25,112 nt of DNA from positions 1 to 25,112 of the IMG/VR virus record IMGVR_UViG_3300024999_000369. The stretch is one strand, 5' to 3'. The position numbers and the translations under genes are program-made. Source of the stretch: a virus. Every line of letters starts with the position of its first letter. The first letter of the stretch is position 1. This document shows, in pieces, positions 1 through 6,446 of the stretch. The notes under the pieces were generated by a model. That model made no database searches. It was not told where the DNA came from and worked only from the letters and a program-made list of their open reading frames with translations.

Positions 1-90
1 ACGGTAATCAAGAACACGCACACGGGAAAGATGTACTTAGGCAAAATGGTACTTTCTGAGGATGAAGACCCACTGGCTCTTGATTACCGT
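1..90. repeat. 13-bp perfect inverted repeat
   Basis: ACGGTAATCAAGA at 1-13 is the exact reverse complement of TCTTGATTACCGT at 78-90, with 64 bases between the arms. The left arm starts at the first base of the window, so the repeat may be longer than seen. It lies inside the partial coding frame. Confidence 0.6.
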
Positions 91-108
91 TTCAAAGAGA
101 TTCTGTAG
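1..108 (+). CDS. Partial unknown protein, C-terminal 35 residues
   Basis: An open frame enters from before base 1 and ends at a TAG at 106-108. The visible part reads TVIKNTHTGKMYLG... to ...DYRFKEIL. A strong ribosome site for the next gene follows within a few bases, which suggests the same rightward operon. The fragment is too short to recognise a family. Its first 13 bases form a perfect inverted repeat with 78-90, so part of the coding sequence may also fold as RNA or bind a protein. Confidence 0.5.
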   Translation, partial: TVIKNTHTGKMYLGKMVLSEDEDPLALDYRFKEIL

Positions 109-126
109 ATTAAAGGAGGGCATAGA

Positions 127-525
127 ATGCAGATGCAAACGATCTCGATAGAACAGGCTGAGAGTTTCGTTGAGTATGTGATAAAGGCATGGAGTTCCTT
201 CAAAAAGACAGTCAAAAGAATTGCTTCCGTTATCTGGAAAGCTGTCAGAAAGACGAGTATCGTAGAATTGGAAAGTCGAAGGGAATATTCGGAGCTTGCG
301 CAACCTATCGGAAAAGCATGGAATGTTCCATTGATGAAGAAAATTCGGCTTCTTAGAGAGCAGGAATACCAAAATGTTAAAAGATACAACAAGCTCATAT
401 CAAGGCTTGAGAGTATCCAAAGGAGAACGAGAAAACCAAGGGTCAAAAAGAAACTCGGGAAGCGAATAAGTGAATTGGATTCCAAGTGCCTAGCAACGCC
501 ATGGGGGTGTCGCCTTGACTGTTAG
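127..525 (+). CDS. Small basic protein of unknown function
   Basis: This encodes 132 residues and starts at ATG 127, six bases after a strong AAAGGAGGG site at 112-120. The protein is highly charged and mostly basic, with Lys/Arg clusters in the middle and C-terminal part (around RRTRKPRVKKK), and looks largely helical. I do not recognise a family. Its place among the small early/middle genes upstream of a Mor-type activator suggests an accessory phage function, and the basic clusters would allow nucleic-acid binding, but that is inference only. The end overlaps the next start by 11 bases, so the two genes are probably translationally coupled. A second ATG at 133 is an alternative start. Confidence 0.7.
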   Translation: MQMQTISIEQAESFVEYVIKAWSSFKKTVKRIASVIWKAVRKTSIVELESRREYSELAQPIGKAWNVPLMKKIRLLREQEYQNVKRYNKLISRLESIQRRTRKPRVKKKLGKRISELDSKCLATPWGCRLDC

Positions 526-913
526 AAAGAAAGGCTACAAGAAGCTCACCAATGCTCAAAAGAAGCTCAACAAAGAGATCAGAGAGGAAATGAGAAAGGA
601 AGGCATCCTCCATCCTATCAAGCCAAGACTTAACCGGACTAAGTTTGCCAAAGAAGTTGTTGCAGAGTTTAGGGAGAACTTGGGAAGCTTTGGCGACTTA
701 GAGTATATACATGCAGCCATCAGATGGATGACACCGAGCATGGGTAAGAGTTCTAAGATTAAGGTAACAGCGGAGGAAGTTGGAGTTCTGAAGGTGCTCA
801 AAATTGCAGTAGAAATCAAGAAATTTGAGGCAGAAATTAAGGCTAATGGTGATTCAAAGTACAAGTATATGGATCTCTATGAGAAGGTTGTTGCTCCTAT
901 ACGCAATCTTTAA
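515..913 (+). CDS. Conserved-looking phage protein of unknown function
   Basis: This encodes 132 residues from a TTG start at 515, preceded by a GGGGGTG site near 504-510. The N-terminus is basic and helical (KKGYKKLTNAQKKLNKEIREEMRKEG). A second part, residues about 40-125, contains helical stretches around FGDLEYIHAAIRWM and VLKVLKIAVEIKKFEAEIK, ending with LYEKVVAPI. In Mu, this position upstream of mor holds small regulatory or accessory genes such as gp16, but I cannot show homology. The gene overlaps its upstream neighbour and sits 15 bases from the next one, as expected in one operon. Confidence 0.7.
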   Translation: MTVRKKGYKKLTNAQKKLNKEIREEMRKEGILHPIKPRLNRTKFAKEVVAEFRENLGSFGDLEYIHAAIRWMTPSMGKSSKIKVTAEEVGVLKVLKIAVEIKKFEAEIKANGDSKYKYMDLYEKVVAPIRNL

Positions 914-928
914 AGAAAGGATGGGAAA

Positions 929-1159
929 ATGGAGAAAATCAAAATCAGCCTTACGTTTATGGTGGATGTTGAGATTATCAAGAAAGCACTTAAAAAACGA
1001 AATGTTGATGTAAGTATGGCAAACATCAAGAAAGTTGCAAGTCTATTCAAGGAGAGACAATACTCTCTTAGCGACGAAAAAATCTTTGATGACTTTCCAA
1101 GCGATAAAGAAACGTTGCTTATGTATGGGTTCAAAATAACCGGAAAAGGAAAGGGTTGA
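929..1159 (+). CDS. Small unknown protein
   Basis: This encodes 76 residues from ATG 929, after a purine-rich ribosome site (AAAGAAAGGATGGG) at 913-925. It is a mixed-charge, probably helical protein with no cysteine, membrane segment or recognisable motif. The segment KKALKKRNVDVSMANIKKVASLF could be a short helix-turn-helix-like region, but this is weak. The stop overlaps the TTG start of the next gene (1156), which suggests translational coupling. Confidence 0.65.
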   Translation: MEKIKISLTFMVDVEIIKKALKKRNVDVSMANIKKVASLFKERQYSLSDEKIFDDFPSDKETLLMYGFKITGKGKG

Positions 1160-1410
1160 TTATACTGGGGCGCAAGTCAAACATTGAGGTAAAAATCAGA
1201 CCGTGGAATCCCGGTAAACTCGGATATGCTTGTATGCCTTTAAAAAGGAATGTGCCAAATCCAAAACATGACGACTGGAAACTGGTTAGCTGCCCGGTCT
1301 GCGGTTCTAAATGCTGGGAGGGTGACCTGACAAGACAGGTTAAAGCAACAGGCATGAGGGCCCTTTGTACAGAGTGCGCCATTAGGGCGGGAGTCGGAAA
1401 AAGGAGATGA
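1156..1410 (+). CDS. Zinc-ribbon protein (two CxxC pairs)
   Basis: This encodes 84 residues from TTG 1156, which overlaps the TGA of the preceding gene. The ribosome site is the purine run GGAAAAGGAAAGGG just upstream. Two cysteine pairs, CPVC at about residues 46-49 and CTEC at about residues 71-74, are spaced as in a four-cysteine zinc ribbon. An extra cysteine lies between them (SKCWEG). The N-terminal half is basic. Such small zinc ribbons are common in phage middle genes and may bind DNA, RNA or a protein partner. In Mu, the zinc finger protein Com regulates mom translation from the right end, but this gene is at the opposite side of the late region and I do not claim relationship. Confidence 0.7.
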   Translation: MIILGRKSNIEVKIRPWNPGKLGYACMPLKRNVPNPKHDDWKLVSCPVCGSKCWEGDLTRQVKATGMRALCTECAIRAGVGKRR

Positions 1411-1414
1411 TGAT

Positions 1415-1768
1415 ATGGCTATGGTAAATTTGGAAACTTATATCAAAGTAAGGGAACGCGGAAAAACGATGCAAGAAATACAAGAAAGGAAATGTTTAAG
1501 TGAGGCAACCGCTTATTGCTGGGAGATTGGTTATCAATGCTATCTGAAAAAGATGCCTCTGGACAAAGCTTTAGAGGTAATAGATTCCAAAAAAACCAAC
1601 GATAAACTGATCACTATCGAAATGGGAAAACTTGAAGACTGGCCCATCACCCACTTGAGAAACGCGTGTAGAAAGAACAAAGTCAAAGGCTATACCAAAA
1701 TGAGCAAGGAAGAGCTCGTCCAGGAAGTCAGAAAAACACTTAAAAAATTCGGGGAGGAAACAAAATAG
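1415..1768 (+). CDS. Helical protein with SAP/Rho-N-like C-terminus
   Basis: This encodes 117 residues from ATG 1415, with an AAAGGAG site about eight bases upstream. The N-terminal half (residues about 5-65) resembles a helix-turn-helix arrangement (GKTMQEIQERKCLSEATAYCWEIGY). The C-terminal 40 residues (WPITHLRNACRKNKVKG...SKEELVQEVRKTL) have the helix-extended-loop-helix pattern seen in SAP, HeH and Rho N-terminal domains, which bind nucleic acid. A DNA-binding or regulatory role is an inference from these patterns. The TAG stop shares its last base with the GTG start of the amidase gene, so the two are coupled. Confidence 0.65.
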   Translation: MAMVNLETYIKVRERGKTMQEIQERKCLSEATAYCWEIGYQCYLKKMPLDKALEVIDSKKTNDKLITIEMGKLEDWPITHLRNACRKNKVKGYTKMSKEELVQEVRKTLKKFGEETK

Positions 1769-2556
1769 TGTTTGAGGTTAAAGAAAAATGGTTGAATTCC
1801 TATAACCGTCCAGGATTAAAGATCATGCCCCAGGGCTTTGTCATACACTCTACAGCTAACCCAGGAGCAACTGCTAAAGATCACTTCGATTATTGGTGCA
1901 GCAAAAAAGTCAGTGGCAGTGCTCACAAAATTGCTGACTGGACAACGATCTATAATCTTATTCCTGAAAATGAAGGAGCATGGCACGCTGGTAAAACGGC
2001 CAATAACCGATTCATCAGTCTTGAAATGTGTGAGCCTAGTTTAGATGATCCTAACCGATACGCCCAATTCGATGAAGTGTGGAATCGTACCGTATGGGTT
2101 GTGGCAGACGCTTGTGTACGTTACAAATGGAATACGGACGACAATGTTTTCTCTCATCGTGGTGTATCCCAAATGTGGCATGAAACTGATCATATTGACC
2201 CTATCCCCTTTTTAACTCAGTATGGTCGGACGTGGGAACAACTATTATCAGCGATTGACAAAGAAATTGAAAATGTTAAGAGAGGTAGAGAAGAATCCAT
2301 GCCTGTGTTAAAAAAAGCAGTCTTGTTATTCACGGAAGCTGATAAAGAGGCAGGCTTTAAGGCTGCTACTAGGAATGGGAATTGTGCCATTTTCGTACGG
2401 AATTCCGATCACTCAGCTCCAATGGAGGCAATGCAAGCTAAGGAACTTCTCGTGATCGGTGGCAGCACGGTTAATCATCCTAACGAGACCGTACTATCGG
2501 GGAAATCTTGGGCAGGAACAGCCTATGAGGTAGGCAAGTACCTTGGCGATGAGTAA
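1768..2556 (+). CDS. N-acetylmuramoyl-L-alanine amidase (endolysin)
   Basis: This 262-residue protein has an N-terminal Amidase_2 domain (residues about 15-160). That family is a zinc enzyme that cuts the bond between muramic acid and the stem peptide of peptidoglycan. Likely zinc ligands are H27 in the VIHST motif, H130 in FSHRG and D144 in HIDP. E86 in SLEMCE is well placed for catalysis. The C-terminal 85 residues contain a degenerate module resembling one cell-wall-binding repeat 2 (AVLLFTEAD, LLVIGGSTV, SWAGTAYEVGKYL), which would anchor it to the wall. There is no signal peptide, so release should depend on the holin at 3045. It starts at GTG 1768 after GGGGAGG. Unlike Mu, where the lysin opens the late operon, it precedes the mor gene. 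Confidence 0.9.
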   Translation: MFEVKEKWLNSYNRPGLKIMPQGFVIHSTANPGATAKDHFDYWCSKKVSGSAHKIADWTTIYNLIPENEGAWHAGKTANNRFISLEMCEPSLDDPNRYAQFDEVWNRTVWVVADACVRYKWNTDDNVFSHRGVSQMWHETDHIDPIPFLTQYGRTWEQLLSAIDKEIENVKRGREESMPVLKKAVLLFTEADKEAGFKAATRNGNCAIFVRNSDHSAPMEAMQAKELLVIGGSTVNHPNETVLSGKSWAGTAYEVGKYLGDE

Positions 2557-2563
2557 GTTTTAC

Positions 2564-2592
2564 TTCCCATTCCTGGTATAAGCGATTATAAT
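2564..2592 (+). promoter_or_regulatory. Candidate sigma-A promoter overlapping the mor start
   Basis: A perfect TATAAT lies at 2587-2592, with TTCCCA (4/6 match to TTGACA) at 2564-2569 and a 17-base spacer. Transcription would begin near 2599, at or just inside the GTG GTG start codons of mor (2595, 2598). The mor gene also lacks a visible ribosome site, so a leaderless message is possible. The match could still be chance. Confidence 0.35.
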
Positions 2593-2594
2593 GG

Positions 2595-2945
2595 GTGGTG
2601 GTTACAATCGATGAATGGGTAAAAGAATTGACGCTGGAGATGATACCCGAGGGAATATTCCGAAGCATTGCGGAACGAATCGGAATCGAGAATCTGATAG
2701 AACTAGCTGACCTCGTAGGTGGAGTTACGTTCTATATACCAAAGAAAGAAAGCCTTTTGCGCCCTATTAGGGATATACACATCAAGGAAGAGTTCAATGG
2801 ATTTAATCATGCTTTACTAGCCCAAAAATACAATTTGTCTGAACGCTGGGTTAGGGGGTTGTGCGGAGAAGGTTGGGCTGAAGGGCAACTGAACCTCTTC
2901 GGAAATAATGACGATGAGAATACACTCTCAGAACTAAAACTCTGA
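2595..2945 (+). CDS. mor: Mor/C-family transcription activator
   Basis: This 116-residue protein matches the Mor family of Mu. Mor and C are dimeric activators that bind a dyad upstream of the middle or late promoter and recruit host RNA polymerase. Family marks are the helical dimerisation region (residues about 5-40), the strand GGVTFYIPKKES (42-53) and a C-terminal helix-turn-helix (about 70-90, NHALLAQKYNLSERWVRGLC). Translation starts at GTG 2595 or 2598; an in-frame TAA at 2589-2591 rules out an earlier start, and I see no good ribosome site. It is followed after 35 bases by a strong hairpin terminator, then by the late genes it presumably controls. Only one Mor/C member is visible here, whereas Mu has both Mor and C. 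Confidence 0.88.
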   Translation: MVVTIDEWVKELTLEMIPEGIFRSIAERIGIENLIELADLVGGVTFYIPKKESLLRPIRDIHIKEEFNGFNHALLAQKYNLSERWVRGLCGEGWAEGQLNLFGNNDDENTLSELKL

Positions 2946-2980
2946 AGTACTTCGTATGTAACGTTCATATAAAAATTGAT
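2944..2980 (+). promoter_or_regulatory. Possible activator site and late promoter
   Basis: The AT-rich gap after mor holds a perfect 10-bp palindrome GAAGTACTTC (2944-2953), a second near-symmetric element centred on AACGTT (2960-2965) and a TATAAA (2968-2973) without a good -35. A dyad followed by a -10 with a poor -35 is what an activator-dependent Mor/C-type promoter looks like. The assignment is inference. Confidence 0.25.
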
Positions 2981-3021
2981 AAGCTAACGGTAGGAAATTA
3001 ATTCCTGCCGTTAGCTTTTTT
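2981..3021 (+). terminator. Strong Rho-independent terminator between mor and holin
   Basis: A 16-bp stem (2981-2996 with 3002-3017, one G-T pair) closes a 5-base ATTAA loop and runs into six Ts at 3016-3021. The T run ends only nine bases before the holin ribosome site. The near-perfect dyad could also serve as a protein-binding operator. Confidence 0.85.
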
Positions 3022-3044
3022 ATATGCAAAAGGAGGGTAAAAGT

Positions 3045-3488
3045 GTGAATCAATTATCTCCCGTGTTGTCCGATCTAGTTCTTGCTACTCTTTCCCTATT
3101 GCTTGCTTTTGGGGTTAATGCACTCCATAAAGTGACTACTAAAGTAAAGACTGAAACGCAGCAGATCAAGAACGATGAACAGCGAAATCTCTTATTGGAC
3201 GCACTGAATGACGTCGATGAACTTGTAACCAAGACGGTAACGCAGATCGAACAAACAACAGCAAAATCTCTTAGGGAAGCGGTCAAAGATGAATTGGAAG
3301 ACAAGTCAAAACTTGAAGCACTGGGAACGCAAGCATTCAAAGAAATTGTCGAAGCGTTGAGGCCAGAGTGCAAGGAACTGATTGAGAAGAATTTTGGAAG
3401 CTTCTCAGCCTATCTGACAAAAACCATTGAGGCTAAAGTCTTTCAGCTCAAGAATGGTGGAAGTTATGAGCTGAATGTATGGAAATAA
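3045..3488 (+). CDS. Phage holin, LLH family
   Basis: This encodes 147 residues from GTG 3045, with an ideal AGGAGGG site at 3031-3037. The longer frame from ATG 3024 would translate across that site, so I reject that start. One hydrophobic segment lies near the N-terminus (residues about 8-28, VLSDLVLATLSLLLAFGVNAL), followed by a long charged helical tail rich in Lys, Glu and Gln. This is the layout of LLH-type holins, which form membrane lesions that let the endolysin reach the wall. It is the first gene after the terminator, where the late lysis and structural operon begins. Its stop overlaps the next gene by 10 bases. Confidence 0.75.
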   Translation: MNQLSPVLSDLVLATLSLLLAFGVNALHKVTTKVKTETQQIKNDEQRNLLLDALNDVDELVTKTVTQIEQTTAKSLREAVKDELEDKSKLEALGTQAFKEIVEALRPECKELIEKNFGSFSAYLTKTIEAKVFQLKNGGSYELNVWK

Positions 3489-3790
3489 CCTGGATTTTGC
3501 AGACAGTCACAGCACTTGTCATCGGCGGGTTCGGCTTCTTTTTCAAAAGCCTTTTATCTGAGCTCAAAAATGGAATCAAGAAAAACGACGAAAAAGTCAA
3601 GGAAGTAGAAGTGAATCTTGGCTGTGATATTAAAAAACTTAAAGACGAACTCAATGATCTGAAAAGCGATCTGCCCTTTGTCTATGTTTTAAGAGAAGAC
3701 TTCATTCGTTCTCTCAATAATGTGGACAACAAAATGAATAACATAGACGGAAAGCTTGACAAGTTGCTTCAATACAACTCGAAGAGTTAA
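3479..3790 (+). CDS. Small membrane protein with coiled coil
   Basis: This encodes 103 residues from ATG 3479, inside the 3' end of the holin gene, so it is probably coupled to it. Residues about 4-25 (WILQTVTALVIGGFGFFFK) form one membrane span. The rest is charged coiled coil (KKNDEKVKEVEVNLGCDIKKLKDELNDLKSDL), and the end LNNVDNKMNNIDGKLDKLL has heptad spacing. The layout and position resemble Mu gp25 (DUF2730) and XhlA-like helpers of lysis. It could be a second holin, a holin modulator or a spanin-like partner; the sequence does not settle this. Confidence 0.7.
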   Translation: MEITWILQTVTALVIGGFGFFFKSLLSELKNGIKKNDEKVKEVEVNLGCDIKKLKDELNDLKSDLPFVYVLREDFIRSLNNVDNKMNNIDGKLDKLLQYNSKS

Positions 3791-3801
3791 GGAGACAAAC
3801 T

Positions 3802-4116
3802 ATGGATGAAATCACGGAAATAGAGATTCGAAACAATAAAGCAATTAGGGGCTACATCATCCGTTCCCTCGTGAAAGGACATCAAAACTCCCTCCTCGTT
3901 CGGCAGATAGCGAACGCCCTGGTTGCGGATGGCTTGCTTATATCACCTGATATTAGCAAGTACCTGGATTATTTAGTGGAGGCTGGATATGTATCGTTTA
4001 CGGATAAAAAAGTGACTGCATACACCGCCTACCGCAAGGATACAGTGATCAAGCTCACTAGAAACGGCGTTGATCTAGTCGAGGGAACAAGCGAAGATCC
4101 GGGAGTTGATGTCTAA
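3802..4116 (+). CDS. Winged-helix phage protein, Mu gp26-like
   Basis: This encodes 104 residues from ATG 3802 with an AGGAGA site six bases upstream. It resembles the small winged-helix proteins found before the small terminase in Mu-like phages (the VpaChn25_0724-type family). There is an N-terminal helix pair (residues about 9-25), a helix bundle with DISKYLDYLVEAGYV (about 50-64), a beta wing, and the ending VIKLTRNGVDLVEGTSEDPGVDV (80-104), which is the clearest family mark. Its molecular role is not established in the family. The position suggests a part in packaging or regulation. The stop is directly followed by the next ATG. Confidence 0.65.
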   Translation: MDEITEIEIRNNKAIRGYIIRSLVKGHQNSLLVRQIANALVADGLLISPDISKYLDYLVEAGYVSFTDKKVTAYTAYRKDTVIKLTRNGVDLVEGTSEDPGVDV

Positions 4117-4680
4117 ATGGGAAAAGAGAGACGAAGGACTCGGATATCTACAAGCCTGGATGAATTACCGGAAGAGATACGACTGCAAGTGGATGTCAAG
4201 CTTGTAAAAACCAAGACAACCTATCAGGCCATATCCGATTGGTTAAAGGCCCAGGGACATGAAATCAGCAAGAGTGCTGTCGGAAGATATGCGCTCAAGA
4301 TCAACCAGGTATCTCAGAGGATCGTGGAAGCACAGCGACAAACTGAGGTCCTTATCAACGCAGTTAAAATGAATCCTGATGTAGACTACACGGATGCCGG
4401 GAATATGCTCCTTGCGGATGGCCTCGTAAAAAGGTTAGCGATGGCTGAAGAAGAATTCGACACTCTCCCCTTAGACAAAGTTGGACGTTTGATGACTGCC
4501 TTGAGTCGGACTAAGACCTATAAAGATCGGGTAAGGCAAGATTCCAAAAAGAAGATCGAACTTGCTTTCCAGGGAATGGAGACTGAAATGATGGCTGCCA
4601 TTAAATCAGACCCCGAACTTGCCAAAGAATTAAGGTCTTTGCTCTTAAAGGCGAAAGAGAAAATGGTCGCTAATGATTAA
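4117..4680 (+). CDS. DUF3486 protein, probable small terminase subunit (Mu gp27-like)
   Basis: This 187-residue protein has the typical DUF3486 N-terminus: basic RRRTRIS, then SLDELPEEIR, and a helix-turn-helix at residues about 35-60 (TYQAISDWLKAQGHEISKSAVGRYA). The remainder is long and helical. In Mu-like phages this protein sits directly before the large terminase and is taken as the small terminase that recognises packaging-site DNA and regulates the motor. Here it overlaps the large terminase start by eight bases (4673-4680), which fits a fixed two-subunit complex. The start follows the previous stop with no gap. Confidence 0.85.
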   Translation: MGKERRRTRISTSLDELPEEIRLQVDVKLVKTKTTYQAISDWLKAQGHEISKSAVGRYALKINQVSQRIVEAQRQTEVLINAVKMNPDVDYTDAGNMLLADGLVKRLAMAEEEFDTLPLDKVGRLMTALSRTKTYKDRVRQDSKKKIELAFQGMETEMMAAIKSDPELAKELRSLLLKAKEKMVAND

Positions 4681-6433
4681 ACTGGATGATTATATAAGGC
4701 AGCTCGACGAAGAAGTTGATGGTGAAGTAGTCCAAAACCTGGAGTATCAGAAACATCTTTTCGAAACTTACATACTGAGAAACAATCAAAACCTTGAACT
4801 CAGAGAAAAGCTCCTGAAGGAATACCAGGCCGGAGGAGAACTCACCGGACTGAAAGGACTCAGGAAGAGATTAGGTGCCATCGACCTCGGATATTTCGGC
4901 AGAGCCTATCTCCCCCACTACTTCATCCGAGAGTCTCCTGAGTTTCACGAAAAGCTTGACGGAATTTGGACCCAAGGGGTTATGAAGGGTAAAGATCCGA
5001 CCGTCAGCAAAAAGGAAATATCTAGGGATAAGGGATGCAGACGGGCCATTGCCGCCCCGCGTGGTCACGCCAAGTCAACCAACTTCACCTTCAAGGATAC
5101 ACTCCACGCCACGCTTTATGAGTACAAGCATTATCTAATCATCCTCTCAGACAGCACAGAGCAAGCGGAAGGATTCCTCACAGATATTAAAAAAGAACTC
5201 GAAGAAAACCCTCATATCCTTGAGGATTTTGGCAACTTAAAAGGCGATGTCTGGAAGGCAGGAATTATCCTCACATCCACGGACATCAAGATTGATGCCA
5301 TCGGCTCCGGCAAAAAGATCAGGGGGCGAAGACACAGGAACTGGAGACCGGACCTGATCGTCCTGGACGATATCGAAAACGACGAAAACGTCAATACACC
5401 GGAGCAGCGGAAGAAGCTGGAGAGTTGGTTTTATAAGGCAGTATCCAAGGCTGGAGATACCTACACGGACATTGTCTATATCGGGACGATTCTGCATTAC
5501 GACTCCCTCCTCTCTAAGGTGCTGAAGAACCCGGAATACCATTCTGTGAAGTACCGAGGGGTTATCAGCTTCGCGGATCGTCAAGACCTTTGGGACGCGT
5601 GGGAAGTCATCTACATTAATCTTGAAAATGTTAGCAGACAGGAAGATGCCAGGGAATTCTTTGAGGCTAACCAAGAGGACATGAATCAAGGCACTGAGGT
5701 CTTGTGGGAATCGAAGCTTTCTTACTATGACCTTATGATTATTAAGATCTCTGAAGGCCAAGCAAGCTTTAACTCGGAAATTCAGAATGACCCTGTTGAC
5801 CCGGATTCTTGTGCATTTAATAAGGAATGGTTTGATTTCTACGATGAGTCCGCTCTTAACTTCTCTGACCTGGACTTTGTCTTCATCGGCTCCAATGACC
5901 CGTCCCTCGGAAAGAACGGGAAGAGTGATACGTCTTCCATTATCGCGTTAGCAAAGAACCTCCGAACGGGATACATGTACATTGTGGAGGCTTCCATTGA
6001 GAAGAGGAAACCGGATGCCATCATCGACGATGCCATTGAAATGTCCAAGAGACTTAAGCGGGATTTTAGAAAACCGTTCTATCGGTTCGGTGTAGAGACC
6101 GTCCAATTTCAGTATTACTTTAAGGATGTCATGGTTAAAAAAAGCCTGGAAGATGGCGTGTACCTTCCTATTGAGGAGATCAACAGCGTCCAGAACAAGA
6201 ATGTTAGGATCGAATCCTTACAGCCCTTCATCAAAAACAAGTATCTAAAGTTTAACCCCAAGCATAAAATGCTCCTTCAGCAGTTCGAGGAGTATCCTAT
6301 GGGTCGCAACGATGACGGCCCGGACGGTGTAGAGATGGCAGTCAGGCTTGCTCTACAGGTTAAGACCAGCACTAAGGTTGATTACAAATCGGTTATAAGT
6401 AGGATGATGAAGTTCAAACGAGGGGCTTTCTAG
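4673..6433 (+). CDS. Terminase large subunit (Mu gp28-like)
   Basis: This 586-residue packaging motor joins an ATPase that pumps DNA into the head to a nuclease that cuts the DNA at headful. The Walker A-like motif is APRGHAKST (residues 128-136) and Walker B is DLIVLDDIE (227-235). An arginine-rich GKKIRGRRHR stretch lies at 213-222. The RNase H-like nuclease part starts near FIGSNDPSLG (404-413), with D409 the likely first metal ligand, and ends with acidic NDDGPDGVE (546-554). The length fits terminases of Mu-like Firmicute phages. ATG 4673 overlaps the small subunit gene. Mu terminases package host-flanked integrated copies rather than concatemers; the same is expected here by analogy. 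Confidence 0.92.
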   Translation: MIKLDDYIRQLDEEVDGEVVQNLEYQKHLFETYILRNNQNLELREKLLKEYQAGGELTGLKGLRKRLGAIDLGYFGRAYLPHYFIRESPEFHEKLDGIWTQGVMKGKDPTVSKKEISRDKGCRRAIAAPRGHAKSTNFTFKDTLHATLYEYKHYLIILSDSTEQAEGFLTDIKKELEENPHILEDFGNLKGDVWKAGIILTSTDIKIDAIGSGKKIRGRRHRNWRPDLIVLDDIENDENVNTPEQRKKLESWFYKAVSKAGDTYTDIVYIGTILHYDSLLSKVLKNPEYHSVKYRGVISFADRQDLWDAWEVIYINLENVSRQEDAREFFEANQEDMNQGTEVLWESKLSYYDLMIIKISEGQASFNSEIQNDPVDPDSCAFNKEWFDFYDESALNFSDLDFVFIGSNDPSLGKNGKSDTSSIIALAKNLRTGYMYIVEASIEKRKPDAIIDDAIEMSKRLKRDFRKPFYRFGVETVQFQYYFKDVMVKKSLEDGVYLPIEEINSVQNKNVRIESLQPFIKNKYLKFNPKHKMLLQQFEEYPMGRNDDGPDGVEMAVRLALQVKTSTKVDYKSVISRMMKFKRGAF

Positions 6434-6446
6434 GGGGTGAGACTTA

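Noticed and set aside
825-1013. A short plus-strand frame across the 515 and 929 genes
   Set aside because: It overlaps two better supported genes with good ribosome sites and has an unnatural Trp/Met/Leu-rich composition.
5237-5761. A 174-residue open frame on the minus strand inside the large terminase gene
   Set aside because: It lies wholly antisense to a clear terminase, has no ribosome site or recognisable motif, and mirrors the codon pattern of the real gene.
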